Below are positions 57,632 to 64,000 of a DNA stretch of 64,000 nucleotides, piece after piece. The number at the start of each line of letters is the position of its first letter. Positions within the stretch are counted from its first letter, which is position 1. Both the position numbers and the translations under genes were made by a program. The notes beneath the pieces are model-generated. The model made no database searches. It worked only from the letters and a program-made list of their open reading frames with translations, and was not told the DNA's origin. Source of the stretch: Subtercola boreus (lineage in GTDB: Bacteria; Actinomycetota; Actinomycetes; Actinomycetales; Microbacteriaceae); NCBI RefSeq assembly GCF_006716115.1, contig NZ_VFOO01000001.1, positions 310,001 through 374,000 of the forward strand, in the 5' to 3' direction.

Positions 57632-58570
57632 TCAGCGGCGGGCGTACTGCACGTCGACGGTGTGGTCGGCAAAACCGAGGCTGCGGTAGAGGGGTACGGC
57701 GGGGCCGTTGCCCTCCTCCACGTAGAGGGCCGCGACCGTGCATCCGCGGGCTGCAAGCCGGGCGAGGCCGCGCTCCATCAGGGCCCGGCCGAGACCCCGG
57801 CCGGCGTGGGCGCTGTCAACTCCGATGACGTAGATCTCGCCGATGCGCGTGCCGTCCTGTTCCGGTTCTTCGACCTTGAGCCAGTTGTAGCCGACCATCG
57901 TGCCCTCAGCGTCCCGCGCGAGCAGGAAGTCGTCGGCCACGAACCACGGCTCGGCACGGCGGGCGGCGAGGTCGGTCTCGGTCAGCTTTCCCTGCTCTGG
58001 ATGCCCGGCGAACACCCGCGCGTTGAGGGCGACCCAGTCGGCGCTGTCGCGGCCGGCGTCGAAGGTGTCGAAGGTGACACCCGGGGTCTCGGCGGGGGTG
58101 CGGGCATCCTGGCTCGCTGCCAGCGGCATCCGGAGCTGCAGCAGCCGCCGCACCGGCTCGAAGCCGTGATGCTCGGCGAGGCGCCGGGCGCCGGGGTGGT
58201 CGCCGTGCGCCCAGGCGAGCGTCGGAGCGGGGAACGCGCCCACGAACGGCTCCAGCACCCGCAGCAGCACCGAGCCCGTGCGGGACGTCAGCACGTGCTC
58301 GGCCAGCGCACCGCCGACACCGCGGCCCCGGGCATCCGGATCGACGACGAGTTCGAGCGTGTCATCGGCGACGGCTGCAGCACCGACGAGACTGTCGCCG
58401 TCGTGGGCGAGCACCATATGGTTGGTGCCGGCCTTCAGTTCCAGGCGGGTCTGGTCGTTGAACGCGGGCTGGCCATCCACCGTCGCGGCGTGCTCGAGCA
58501 GGGCCTCCAACGCGGCCAGGGAGGCCGCGTCGGACGGGTCAAGCGTTCCGAGCCTGGGCGAGGCGCTCAT
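57632..58570 (-). CDS. mshD: Mycothiol synthase
   Basis: A 312-residue tandem GNAT enzyme that acetylates Cys-GlcN-Ins, the last step of mycothiol synthesis. N-terminal domain: [25 protein letters not shown]-terminal catalytic domain: [32 protein letters not shown] and [30 protein letters not shown]. Its start lies 32 bases inside the 3' end of glnR. glnR-mshD adjacency is also found in mycobacteria. Confidence 0.94.
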   Translation of the reverse strand: MSASPRLGTLDPSDAASLAALEALLEHAATVDGQPAFNDQTRLELKAGTNHMVLAHDGDSLVGAAAVADDTLELVVDPDARGRGVGGALAEHVLTSRTGSVLLRVLEPFVGAFPAPTLAWAHGDHPGARRLAEHHGFEPVRRLLQLRMPLAASQDARTPAETPGVTFDTFDAGRDSADWVALNARVFAGHPEQGKLTETDLAARRAEPWFVADDFLLARDAEGTMVGYNWLKVEEPEQDGTRIGEIYVIGVDSAHAGRGLGRALMERGLARLAARGCTVAALYVEEGNGPAVPLYRSLGFADHTVDVQYARR

Positions 58571-59231
58571 TCTCGTCTTCGAAGAAGTTGAAGCGGTAGC
58601 CGACGTTCCGCACGGTGCCGATCAGCGACTCGAGGTCGCCGAGCTTCGCGCGGAGGCGCCTGACGTGTACATCCACGGTTCGCGTGCCACCGAAGTAGTC
58701 ATATCCCCACACCTCGCTGAGCAACTGCTCGCGGGTGAACACCCGGGACGGGTTCAGGGCGAAGAAGCGCAGCAACTCGAACTCCTTGAACGTGAGGTCG
58801 AGTGGGCGGCCGTGCACGCGGGCCGAGTAGCTGGCCTCGTCGATCACGACGCCCGAGGCCTGGATCTTCGAGGAGGACTGCTCCTGCACCTGCCGGCCGA
58901 TGGCGAGGCGGATGCGCGTGTCGACCTCCGCCGGGCCGGCGGACTCGAGCAGCACGTCGGCCGCGCCCCACTCGGCGCTCACCGCGGTGAGACCGCCCTC
59001 GGTGAGGATCAGCACGATGGGAACGCCGATGCCCGTGGTCTTCAGGATCTTGCAGAGCGAACGGGCGCTCGCGAGGTCGCGGCGGGCGTCGATGAAGATG
59101 AGGTCGCAGTTGGGGGTGTTCACCAACTGGGCGGCCTCCGCCGGGATCTGCCGGGTGCGATGACTGAGCAGGGAGAGCGCGGGCAGTACCTCTTTGTCGA
59201 CCGCAGAGGTCAGGATCAACAACTGCGCCAC
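58539..59231 (-). CDS. glnR: Nitrogen-response regulator GlnR (OmpR-type, atypical receiver)
   Basis: A 230-residue regulator. The receiver-like domain (residues 1-120) has [22 protein letters not shown] with Asp48 but lacks a full phosphorylation pocket, as in orphan GlnR proteins. The C-terminal winged helix is highly conserved: [54 protein letters not shown]. Similarity to actinobacterial GlnR extends through both domains ([51 protein letters not shown]). GTG at 59231 has GGAGG seven bases upstream. It overlaps mshD. Confidence 0.88.
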   Translation of the reverse strand: MAQLLILTSAVDKEVLPALSLLSHRTRQIPAEAAQLVNTPNCDLIFIDARRDLASARSLCKILKTTGIGVPIVLILTEGGLTAVSAEWGAADVLLESAGPAEVDTRIRLAIGRQVQEQSSSKIQASGVVIDEASYSARVHGRPLDLTFKEFELLRFFALNPSRVFTREQLLSEVWGYDYFGGTRTVDVHVRRLRAKLGDLESLIGTVRNVGYRFNFFEDENERLAQARNA

Positions 59232-59309
59232 AGAGATCCTCCAGATAATGCCTACCCGCAATACTAGCGGCTCGACCTCCGGGCCCGTCGCATCGGGCAG
59301 AATGGCCTG

Positions 59310-59567
59310 ATGAGCCTCCTCCTGAAAAGCGCCGCCCCTGTCTGGCTGCTCGCGCTGGCGGGAGCGATCGCCACGGGCATCCTCGCCGATCCGGCCTCGC
59401 ACCTCGTGTTCCTGGCGGTCATCCTCGGCGGTGTGGTCATCCTCACGTTCGTGGTGCAGCTCGCGCTGTCGCGGCCCGCGGGCTTCGTCGACCGCTGCTC
59501 GGCGAGCATCACGGGTTCTGTGGTCATTCTCGCCGTGGCGACACTCGTGCTGGGGTTAAGCCAATAG
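59310..59567 (+). CDS. Small membrane protein, unknown
   Basis: An 85-residue protein with three hydrophobic segments ([59 protein letters not shown]) and a short polar loop [12 protein letters not shown]. Not recognised beyond being a small polytopic protein. ATG at 59310 is preceded at six bases by CAGAAT, another possible leaderless start. It diverges from glnR by 78 bases. Confidence 0.7.
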   Translation: MSLLLKSAAPVWLLALAGAIATGILADPASHLVFLAVILGGVVILTFVVQLALSRPAGFVDRCSASITGSVVILAVATLVLGLSQ

Positions 59568-59570
59568 AAT
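59565..59570 (+). promoter_or_regulatory. Candidate -10 overlapping a stop codon
   Basis: TAGAAT includes the TAG stop of the 85-residue gene; six bases later comes the ATG of the 37-residue gene. This fits a leaderless transcript. Confidence 0.4.
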
Positions 59571-59576
59571 CGGAGC

Positions 59577-59690
59577 ATGAACTATGTGCCCCTCGAAATC
59601 TTCTATCTCGGGTTGCTCGGTCTGGCCGGTATCGGTATCGCCTTCACCTCGATCGTGGTCATCCTGAGGCTGTTCCGCGGCCAGCGCTGA
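59577..59690 (+). CDS. 37-residue single-pass membrane protein (small ORF)
   Basis: A short frame from ATG 59577 to TGA 59690. The product is MNYVPLEIFYLGLLGLAGIG followed by IAFTSIVVILRLFRGQR: a short polar start, one membrane helix of about 25 residues and a basic tail, which predicts N-out/C-in topology. It is spaced 9 bases from the upstream small membrane gene. Composition, a clean start with CGGAGC directly before it and a -10-like element support it. Confidence 0.6.
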   Translation: MNYVPLEIFYLGLLGLAGIGIAFTSIVVILRLFRGQR

Positions 59691-59745
59691 TCTGCGTTCC
59701 CGTGCGCCGAACCGACACGTGTCCGTATTCCCGTCTGGTCGCCCG

Positions 59746-60342
59746 ATGATCGAACTGCCCACCGGCCTGCCCGCCGAAATCGTCCCGCTGTCGTGGCTGA
59801 TCGGCGTCTGGGAGGGCACCGGTGTCATCGACTACACCATCGGCGACGAGAAGGTCAGCCATGAGTTCGGCCAGCGCGTCAGCTTCAGTCAAGACGGTCT
59901 GCCCTACCTCAACTACAGTTCGTATGCCTGGCTGCTCGACGACAAGCTGACGCCGCTCGTCACAGAGATGGGCTACTGGCGCCTGTCGCGGCCCTCGGTC
60001 GAGGGCGATCCGGGCCCCGGGATGCTGCCGGGCGCAGACCCCCGCCCCTACGCCAGCACCGAAGCGGTCGAGACCCTGCGGAACGCCGACGACGGCTTCG
60101 ACATCGAGGTCTCCCTGCTCCACCCCGGCGGAGTCGACGAACTCTACATCGGCCAGGTCAAGGCCGCGCGCATAGACCTTGCGACCGATGCCGTCATGCG
60201 CTCCCACTCGGCCAAGGAGTACTCGGCCGCCACCCGCATCTACGGGCTCGTCGGCGGGCACCTGCTCTGGGCCTGGGACATCGCCGCCCTCGGCCAGGAC
60301 CTCCGCACCCACGCCTCCGCCAGGCTTGCCAAAACCGACTGA
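59746..60342 (+). CDS. FABP/nitrobindin-like haem-binding beta-barrel protein
   Basis: A protein of about 198 residues of the THAP4/nitrobindin family. The hallmark GxWxGxG is LIGVWEGTG near residues 17-25, followed by FGQRVSFSQDGLPYLNYSSYAWLLDD and, near the C-terminus, HSAKEYSAATRIYGLVGGHLLWAWD. In characterised relatives the barrel binds ferric haem and reacts with NO or peroxynitrite; the conserved distal histidine lies in the C-terminal part. ATG 59746 matches the usual distance to the hallmark; GTG 59719 would add nine residues. Confidence 0.85.
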   Translation: MIELPTGLPAEIVPLSWLIGVWEGTGVIDYTIGDEKVSHEFGQRVSFSQDGLPYLNYSSYAWLLDDKLTPLVTEMGYWRLSRPSVEGDPGPGMLPGADPRPYASTEAVETLRNADDGFDIEVSLLHPGGVDELYIGQVKAARIDLATDAVMRSHSAKEYSAATRIYGLVGGHLLWAWDIAALGQDLRTHASARLAKTD

Positions 60343-60388
60343 GCCACGCTCCACGCACGCCGGACAGCTCCCGGCAGATCGGCTCCAC

Positions 60389-61570
60389 ATGACCCCGTCA
60401 CCCTTCCTCAGCCTCCCGGGCGCCGTCGAGGCATCCGGAGCCGACGCCGGCGTCGCTGCCCACTACGGCAACCCGCTCCGCGAGCAGCGGATGCTCGGTG
60501 AGGGCGCTGTCGTCGACCTCTCCTCGCGCGGGGTCGTCTCGGTGACCGGACCCGACCGGCTCAGCTGGCTGGACTCGGTCACCAGCCAGGCGCTCAAACG
60601 CCTTGCGCCGGGCGACTCGGCCGAGACCCTGCTGCTGGACCCGTCGGGCCACGTCGAGCACGCCATCCGCGTGTTCGACGACGGCGTCACGGCGTGGTTG
60701 CTGGTCGACGGCCCCGAGGCCGCCCCGCTCGCTGCGTGGCTCGACCGCATGCGCTTCATGCTCCGCGTGGAGGTCGCCGACCGCAGTGACGAGTTCGCGA
60801 CGGTCGGCTGGATGCCCGGGGCCGAGGCTGCGCTCGAACCCTTCCTCGCGGCCCCGAACGGCGTCGCTCTCAGCTGGATCGACCCGTGGACGGAGGTCGT
60901 CACCGGCGGCCACCAGTACGCCGACACCGACGAGCATCCTGCCGCCGACTTCCCGTGGCGCGAGTCGCTCGTTCCCCGCGCCGCCCTCGCCGGGCTCGCC
61001 GACGTGGTGCGCGCCGGCTCGCTGCAGGTCGCCGGCACGCTCGCGTTCGAGGCCCTCCGCATCGCGGCCTGGCGCCCCCGTTTCAGCACCGAGGCCGATG
61101 AGAGGCTCATCCCGCACGAGGTCGACTGGATCCGCTCCGCCGTGCACCTGAACAAGGGCTGCTACCGCGGCCAGGAGACCGTCGCCAAGGTGCACAACCT
61201 CGGCCACCCGCCCCGCCGCCTCGTCATGCTGCACCTCGACGGCTCCGACGCGGTGCTGCCCTCGCCCGGCGACGAGGTATTCGTGGCGGACGCGCTCGCC
61301 GCCGCCACCGCCGCCTCGCAGTCCGAGGCCGCAACGCCCGCCGCGGCCACCGCCGCCGTCGGCCTGGTCACTGCCAGCGCGCTGCACTTCGAACTCGGAC
61401 CCGTGGCCCTGGCCATCGTGCGCCGCAGCACCCCCGTCGACGCCACCCTCGCGACCCGCAGCGACGGCATCCTCGTCGCCGCCACCCAGGAGGTCATCGT
61501 GCCCCCCGAGGCCGGCGCGGCCGTCGGCCGCATCCCGCGCCTGCCCCGCCTCGGTGCCGTCCGCCGCTGA
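60389..61570 (+). CDS. ygfZ: Folate-binding protein YgfZ
   Basis: A 393-residue GcvT-like protein that helps repair or assemble iron-sulfur clusters in a folate-dependent way. The family motif K-G-C-x-G-Q-E is seen as LNKGCYRGQETVAKV at about residue 256. N-terminal VVDLSSRGVVSVTGPDRLSWLDSVTSQ and C-terminal region of the aminomethyltransferase fold are present. An Ala-rich insert (about 305-325, AAATAASQSEAATPAAATAA) is atypical. ATG at 60389; no clear Shine-Dalgarno. Confidence 0.93.
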   Translation: MTPSPFLSLPGAVEASGADAGVAAHYGNPLREQRMLGEGAVVDLSSRGVVSVTGPDRLSWLDSVTSQALKRLAPGDSAETLLLDPSGHVEHAIRVFDDGVTAWLLVDGPEAAPLAAWLDRMRFMLRVEVADRSDEFATVGWMPGAEAALEPFLAAPNGVALSWIDPWTEVVTGGHQYADTDEHPAADFPWRESLVPRAALAGLADVVRAGSLQVAGTLAFEALRIAAWRPRFSTEADERLIPHEVDWIRSAVHLNKGCYRGQETVAKVHNLGHPPRRLVMLHLDGSDAVLPSPGDEVFVADALAAATAASQSEAATPAAATAAVGLVTASALHFELGPVALAIVRRSTPVDATLATRSDGILVAATQEVIVPPEAGAAVGRIPRLPRLGAVRR

Positions 61571-61580
61571 CCCCGCCCGC

Positions 61581-62675
61581 GTGAGACGACCCGAGCAGCG
61601 GTGGGCCGCGCGCCTGCGGGTGCTCGCGCGGGTCGGCGCGAACCGGTCGGCGGGGTCGGCGCTGCCGATCGTGCAGCTGGTCATCGCGGTCGTCGTGTCG
61701 TACGCCATCGCGTACTACCTGTTCGGGCACCTCACGCCGGTCACGGCCGCCACGGTCACGCTGTCGAGCCTCGGCTTCGTGCGCGACGCCCGGCCGCTCC
61801 GCGTGCTCGAGACCGCGATCGGGGTGACGCTCGGCATCACGCTGAGTGAGGTCATCCTGCTGGTCGCCGGGCAGGGGATCTGGCAGCTCGCGCTCGCGGT
61901 GATCATCACGCTGTTCGCCGCACGGTTCTTCTCGCCCGCGCCCGGGTTCGCGATCATCGCGGCGTCTCAGTCGGCGTTGGTCGCGATCCTCCCGGTGGTG
62001 GCGAGCGGCCCGTTCACGCGCTCGGTCGACGGCCTCATCGGGGGAGTGGTCGCACTGCTGCTCACGGCGCTGGTTCCCCGGGATGCCCGGCGGGTCGCCC
62101 ACGCTGACGCGAAGCGGATGCTCGGCACCTTCTCGCGCATCCTGGAACGACTGGTGGAGGAGCTCCGCCGCGGCGACGAGAGCGACATCGGCTCGGTGCT
62201 CGACCTCGCCCGCTCGACCCAGCCGCTGATGGACCAGTGGCGCGTCTCACTCGACTCGGCGATCGGCATCGCGAAGATCTCACCGTTCCTCCGGCGGCGA
62301 CTGCCCGAGCTCGAACGCCAGAATGTGCTGTTGGGCGGGGTCGACCTGGCACTCCGCGACCTGCGGGTGGTCACGCGCCGCCTGCTTGTGGTGATGCGCG
62401 ACGGTCGCCCCCGGAACGAACTCGCCGACCTGCTGAACGGCCTGGTGAGCGCGGTGAACCTCCTCGGCCAGAGCCTCGACGACCCGCTGGTGCTCCCGCT
62501 CGTCCGCCAGAACCTCATCCTCGTGGCTGTGCGCCTCGACCCCGGGATGCTCTTCCCCGGTTCGACCGTGGCGGAGGGTTCGGTCGTGATGGAGCTCCGC
62601 CCTCTCGTGATGGACCTCCTCACCGCCACGGGCCTCACCCCCGACGAAGCCCGGGCCGCCCTCCCCGCCCTCTGA
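61581..62675 (+). CDS. FUSC/aromatic-acid-exporter-like membrane protein
   Basis: About 364 residues. Six hydrophobic segments lie in residues 25-170 (SALPIVQLVIAVVVSYAIAYYLF, VTLSSLGFVRDARPLRVLETAIGVTLGITLSEVIL), then a long helical cytoplasmic region (ERLVEELRRGDESDIGSVLDLARSTQ). This half-FUSC layout matches the DUF939/ArAE family linked to aromatic acid efflux. GTG 61581 chosen; GTG 61554 would overlap ygfZ by 17 bases. Substrate not known. Confidence 0.8.
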   Translation: MRRPEQRWAARLRVLARVGANRSAGSALPIVQLVIAVVVSYAIAYYLFGHLTPVTAATVTLSSLGFVRDARPLRVLETAIGVTLGITLSEVILLVAGQGIWQLALAVIITLFAARFFSPAPGFAIIAASQSALVAILPVVASGPFTRSVDGLIGGVVALLLTALVPRDARRVAHADAKRMLGTFSRILERLVEELRRGDESDIGSVLDLARSTQPLMDQWRVSLDSAIGIAKISPFLRRRLPELERQNVLLGGVDLALRDLRVVTRRLLVVMRDGRPRNELADLLNGLVSAVNLLGQSLDDPLVLPLVRQNLILVAVRLDPGMLFPGSTVAEGSVVMELRPLVMDLLTATGLTPDEARAALPAL

Positions 62676-62762
62676 GGCCGTTCCAAAGGGTCTCATATCG
62701 TGCCGCGCGAGACATCTTGGCGCGATTTGGGTCCCTTCGGCGCGCGGGTGGGGAGGGGCAGG

Positions 62763-63593
62763 TCAGTCCCGGGCGTAGCCGCGGGGGGCGACGGATGCCC
62801 AGGGCAGCGTCAGTTCGCCGAGCCGCCAGCGCGCGGCCGACCCCAGCACGGGCCAGCCCTCCGCGGCGAGGGCGCCCACGGCCGCGACCCAACGCTGTCG
62901 CGGTCCGTACACCGAGAGCGGCGCATTGTGCTGCCAGGCCCGGTCGAGCGCGATCAGCAGCGCGTGGATGCTCTCGCCCTCCACATTGCGGTGGATCAGC
63001 ACCTTCGGCAGCCGTTCCGCCACGATCGACGGCCGTTCGAGCCCCGCGAGGCGGAGCGAGAGCGTGAACGACACCGGCCCTCCGGCATCCAGAGCCACCC
63101 AGCTCGACACCCGGCCGATCTCGTCGCAGGTGCCCTCGACGAGGGTTCCGCCGGGGTCGAGCCGCGCGGTCATCCGGTGCCACGCTGCGGGGACCTCGGC
63201 TTCGTCGTACTGCCGGAGAACATTGAACGCGCGGATGACCGTGGCCCCGCGCCCGCCCGGCAGGGGTACCTCGAACCCGCCGAGCGCGAAGCCGACCCGG
63301 GCGTCCCGCGCGAATCCCGAGCCGGACGTGCCGTCCCTCACAGCGGCCAGCTGTGCCATCGCTGTCGAAACGCGGGAGGGCGAGATCTCGAGCCCGACGA
63401 CCTCCACCTCGGGGCGCACCCGCGCGAGGCGCTGCTGCAGTTCGAAGGCCGTCACACCGCTGGCGCCGTAGCCGAGATCGACCACCAACGGTGTCGCCGC
63501 GCTGCGGAGCGCAGGCAGGGTGGCGATCCAGCGGTCGACGCGGCGGAGGCGGTTCGTGTTGGTCGTTCCGCGCGTGATTTCGCCGATGGGCAT
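62763..63593 (-). CDS. Class I SAM-dependent methyltransferase
   Basis: A 276-residue protein with SAM-binding motif I in PLVVDLGYGASGVTAFELQQR (GxGxxG variant), an acidic motif II in VEVVGLEISPSRVSTA, and post-motif segments ATVIRAFNVLRQYDEAEV and LDPGGTLVEGTCDEIG. The substrate is unknown. ATG at 63593; only 17 bases separate it from the divergent gpmA start, and a -10-like TAGTCT six bases upstream suggests a leaderless message. Confidence 0.82.
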   Translation of the reverse strand: MPIGEITRGTTNTNRLRRVDRWIATLPALRSAATPLVVDLGYGASGVTAFELQQRLARVRPEVEVVGLEISPSRVSTAMAQLAAVRDGTSGSGFARDARVGFALGGFEVPLPGGRGATVIRAFNVLRQYDEAEVPAAWHRMTARLDPGGTLVEGTCDEIGRVSSWVALDAGGPVSFTLSLRLAGLERPSIVAERLPKVLIHRNVEGESIHALLIALDRAWQHNAPLSVYGPRQRWVAAVGALAAEGWPVLGSAARWRLGELTLPWASVAPRGYARD

Positions 63594-63598
63594 GGTTC

Positions 63599-63605
63599 TA
63601 GACTA
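63599..63605. promoter_or_regulatory. Overlapping divergent -10 elements, gpmA and methyltransferase
   Basis: TAGACTA read forward gives TAGACT, six bases before the gpmA ATG. Read in reverse it gives TAGTCT, six bases before the methyltransferase ATG. Both genes would be leaderless and share promoter DNA within 17 bases. Confidence 0.45.
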
Positions 63606-63610
63606 ATTCC

Positions 63611-64000
63611 ATGACTGAGCCCTACACCTTGATCCTGCTGCGCCACGGTAACAGCGACTGGAACCAGAAGAACCTGTTCACGGGATGGGTCGACGTGGGG
63701 CTGAGCGAGCAGGGTGTCGGCGAGGCGAAGCGTGCGGGCGAACTGCTGGCCGAGTCGGGCCTCGCGCCCGACGTGCTCTACACGTCGCGGCTCGTGCGCG
63801 CCATCGATACCGCGAACCTCGCGCTCGCCGTCGCAGGCCGACTCTGGATCGACGTGAAGCGCTCCTGGCGCCTCAACGAGCGCCACTACGGCGCCCTCCA
63901 GGGCAAGGACAAGGCGCAGACGCTCGCCGAGTACGGGGCGGAGCAGTTCCAGACCTGGCGGCGCTCCTACGACGTGCCGCCGCCCCCCATCGCCGATGAC
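63611..64000 (+). CDS. gpmA: 2,3-bisphosphoglycerate-dependent phosphoglycerate mutase, 3' end outside the window
   Basis: The first 130 residues of a cofactor-dependent phosphoglycerate mutase, which interconverts 3- and 2-phosphoglycerate in glycolysis. The phosphohistidine motif is [45 protein letters not shown] and [18 protein letters not shown] (catalytic Glu) follow. The frame is open to the last base. ATG at 63611 has no Shine-Dalgarno and a -10-like TAGACT six bases upstream. Confidence 0.94.
   Translation, partial: MTEPYTLILLRHGNSDWNQKNLFTGWVDVGLSEQGVGEAKRAGELLAESGLAPDVLYTSRLVRAIDTANLALAVAGRLWIDVKRSWRLNERHYGALQGKDKAQTLAEYGAEQFQTWRRSYDVPPPPIADD

Overview
The window is 64 kb of high-GC, densely coded actinobacterial chromosome. 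Most intergenic gaps are under 250 bases and none exceeds 300. The gene content points to a member of the Microbacteriaceae or a close relative: mycothiol synthase next to GlnR, class-E-type (LAxTG) cell-wall sorting, a DUF6350 membrane protein upstream of purNH, a MutT1-type Nudix/phosphatase fusion beside ppk, and many starts that look leaderless. Genus assignment is inference; no rRNA gene is present. One tRNA (Lys, TTT) is present. I see no CRISPR array, insertion sequence or prophage.

Layout. 1-3402: end of a glycerophosphodiester phosphodiesterase gene and the PcrA helicase. 3441-5900 (minus): an MpaB-type oxygenase and a wall-anchored thioester-domain surface protein. 6118-8239: sucCD with a strong terminator. 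8251-9119: a HepT/MntA toxin-antitoxin pair whose antitoxin carries its own DNA-binding domain. 9194-14701: membrane proteins, purN-purH, and an unusual fusion of a membrane domain to a dimethylarginine dimethylaminohydrolase. 14802-18382: a heterodimeric ABC exporter with one degenerate ATP site. 18452-24128: lipoprotein, alkyltransferase-like protein, GNAT, icd, nagA, YrdB-like protein and an MFS transporter. 24135-26453: a 772-residue sigma factor fused to a zinc-binding anti-sigma-like module, membrane segments and an Ig-like C-terminus. 26547-28923: ZTP riboswitch-glyA and an aldose epimerase. 28960-32718: small proteins, a lipoprotein, a lipase-like hydrolase and a TetR regulator.

32691-45781 is a catabolic island for acyl-CoA compounds. 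It holds two acyl-CoA ligases, an acyl-CoA dehydrogenase, a biotin-dependent acyl-CoA carboxylase of the methylcrotonyl/geranyl type, a TIGR03084-type protein, a TetR regulator, a FadB-like hydratase/dehydrogenase and a thiolase. Two different palindromic motifs recur in front of these genes and look like operators of two regulators: motif A at three promoters and motif B at two.

46022-64000: an MFS transporter, tRNA-Lys, SigK with its RskA-type anti-sigma, the pst phosphate transport operon, ppk-mutT1, glnR-mshD, small membrane proteins, nitrobindin-like FABP, YgfZ, a FUSC-like membrane protein, a methyltransferase and the start of gpmA. PHO-box direct repeats precede both pstS and ppk, which ties phosphate uptake and polyphosphate synthesis into one regulon.

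The observations most worth follow-up are the one-chain sigma/anti-sigma/membrane/Ig fusion, the two operator families of the catabolic island, the membrane-DDAH fusion, the self-contained HTH-MntA/HepT pair, and the recurrent leaderless promoter pattern.
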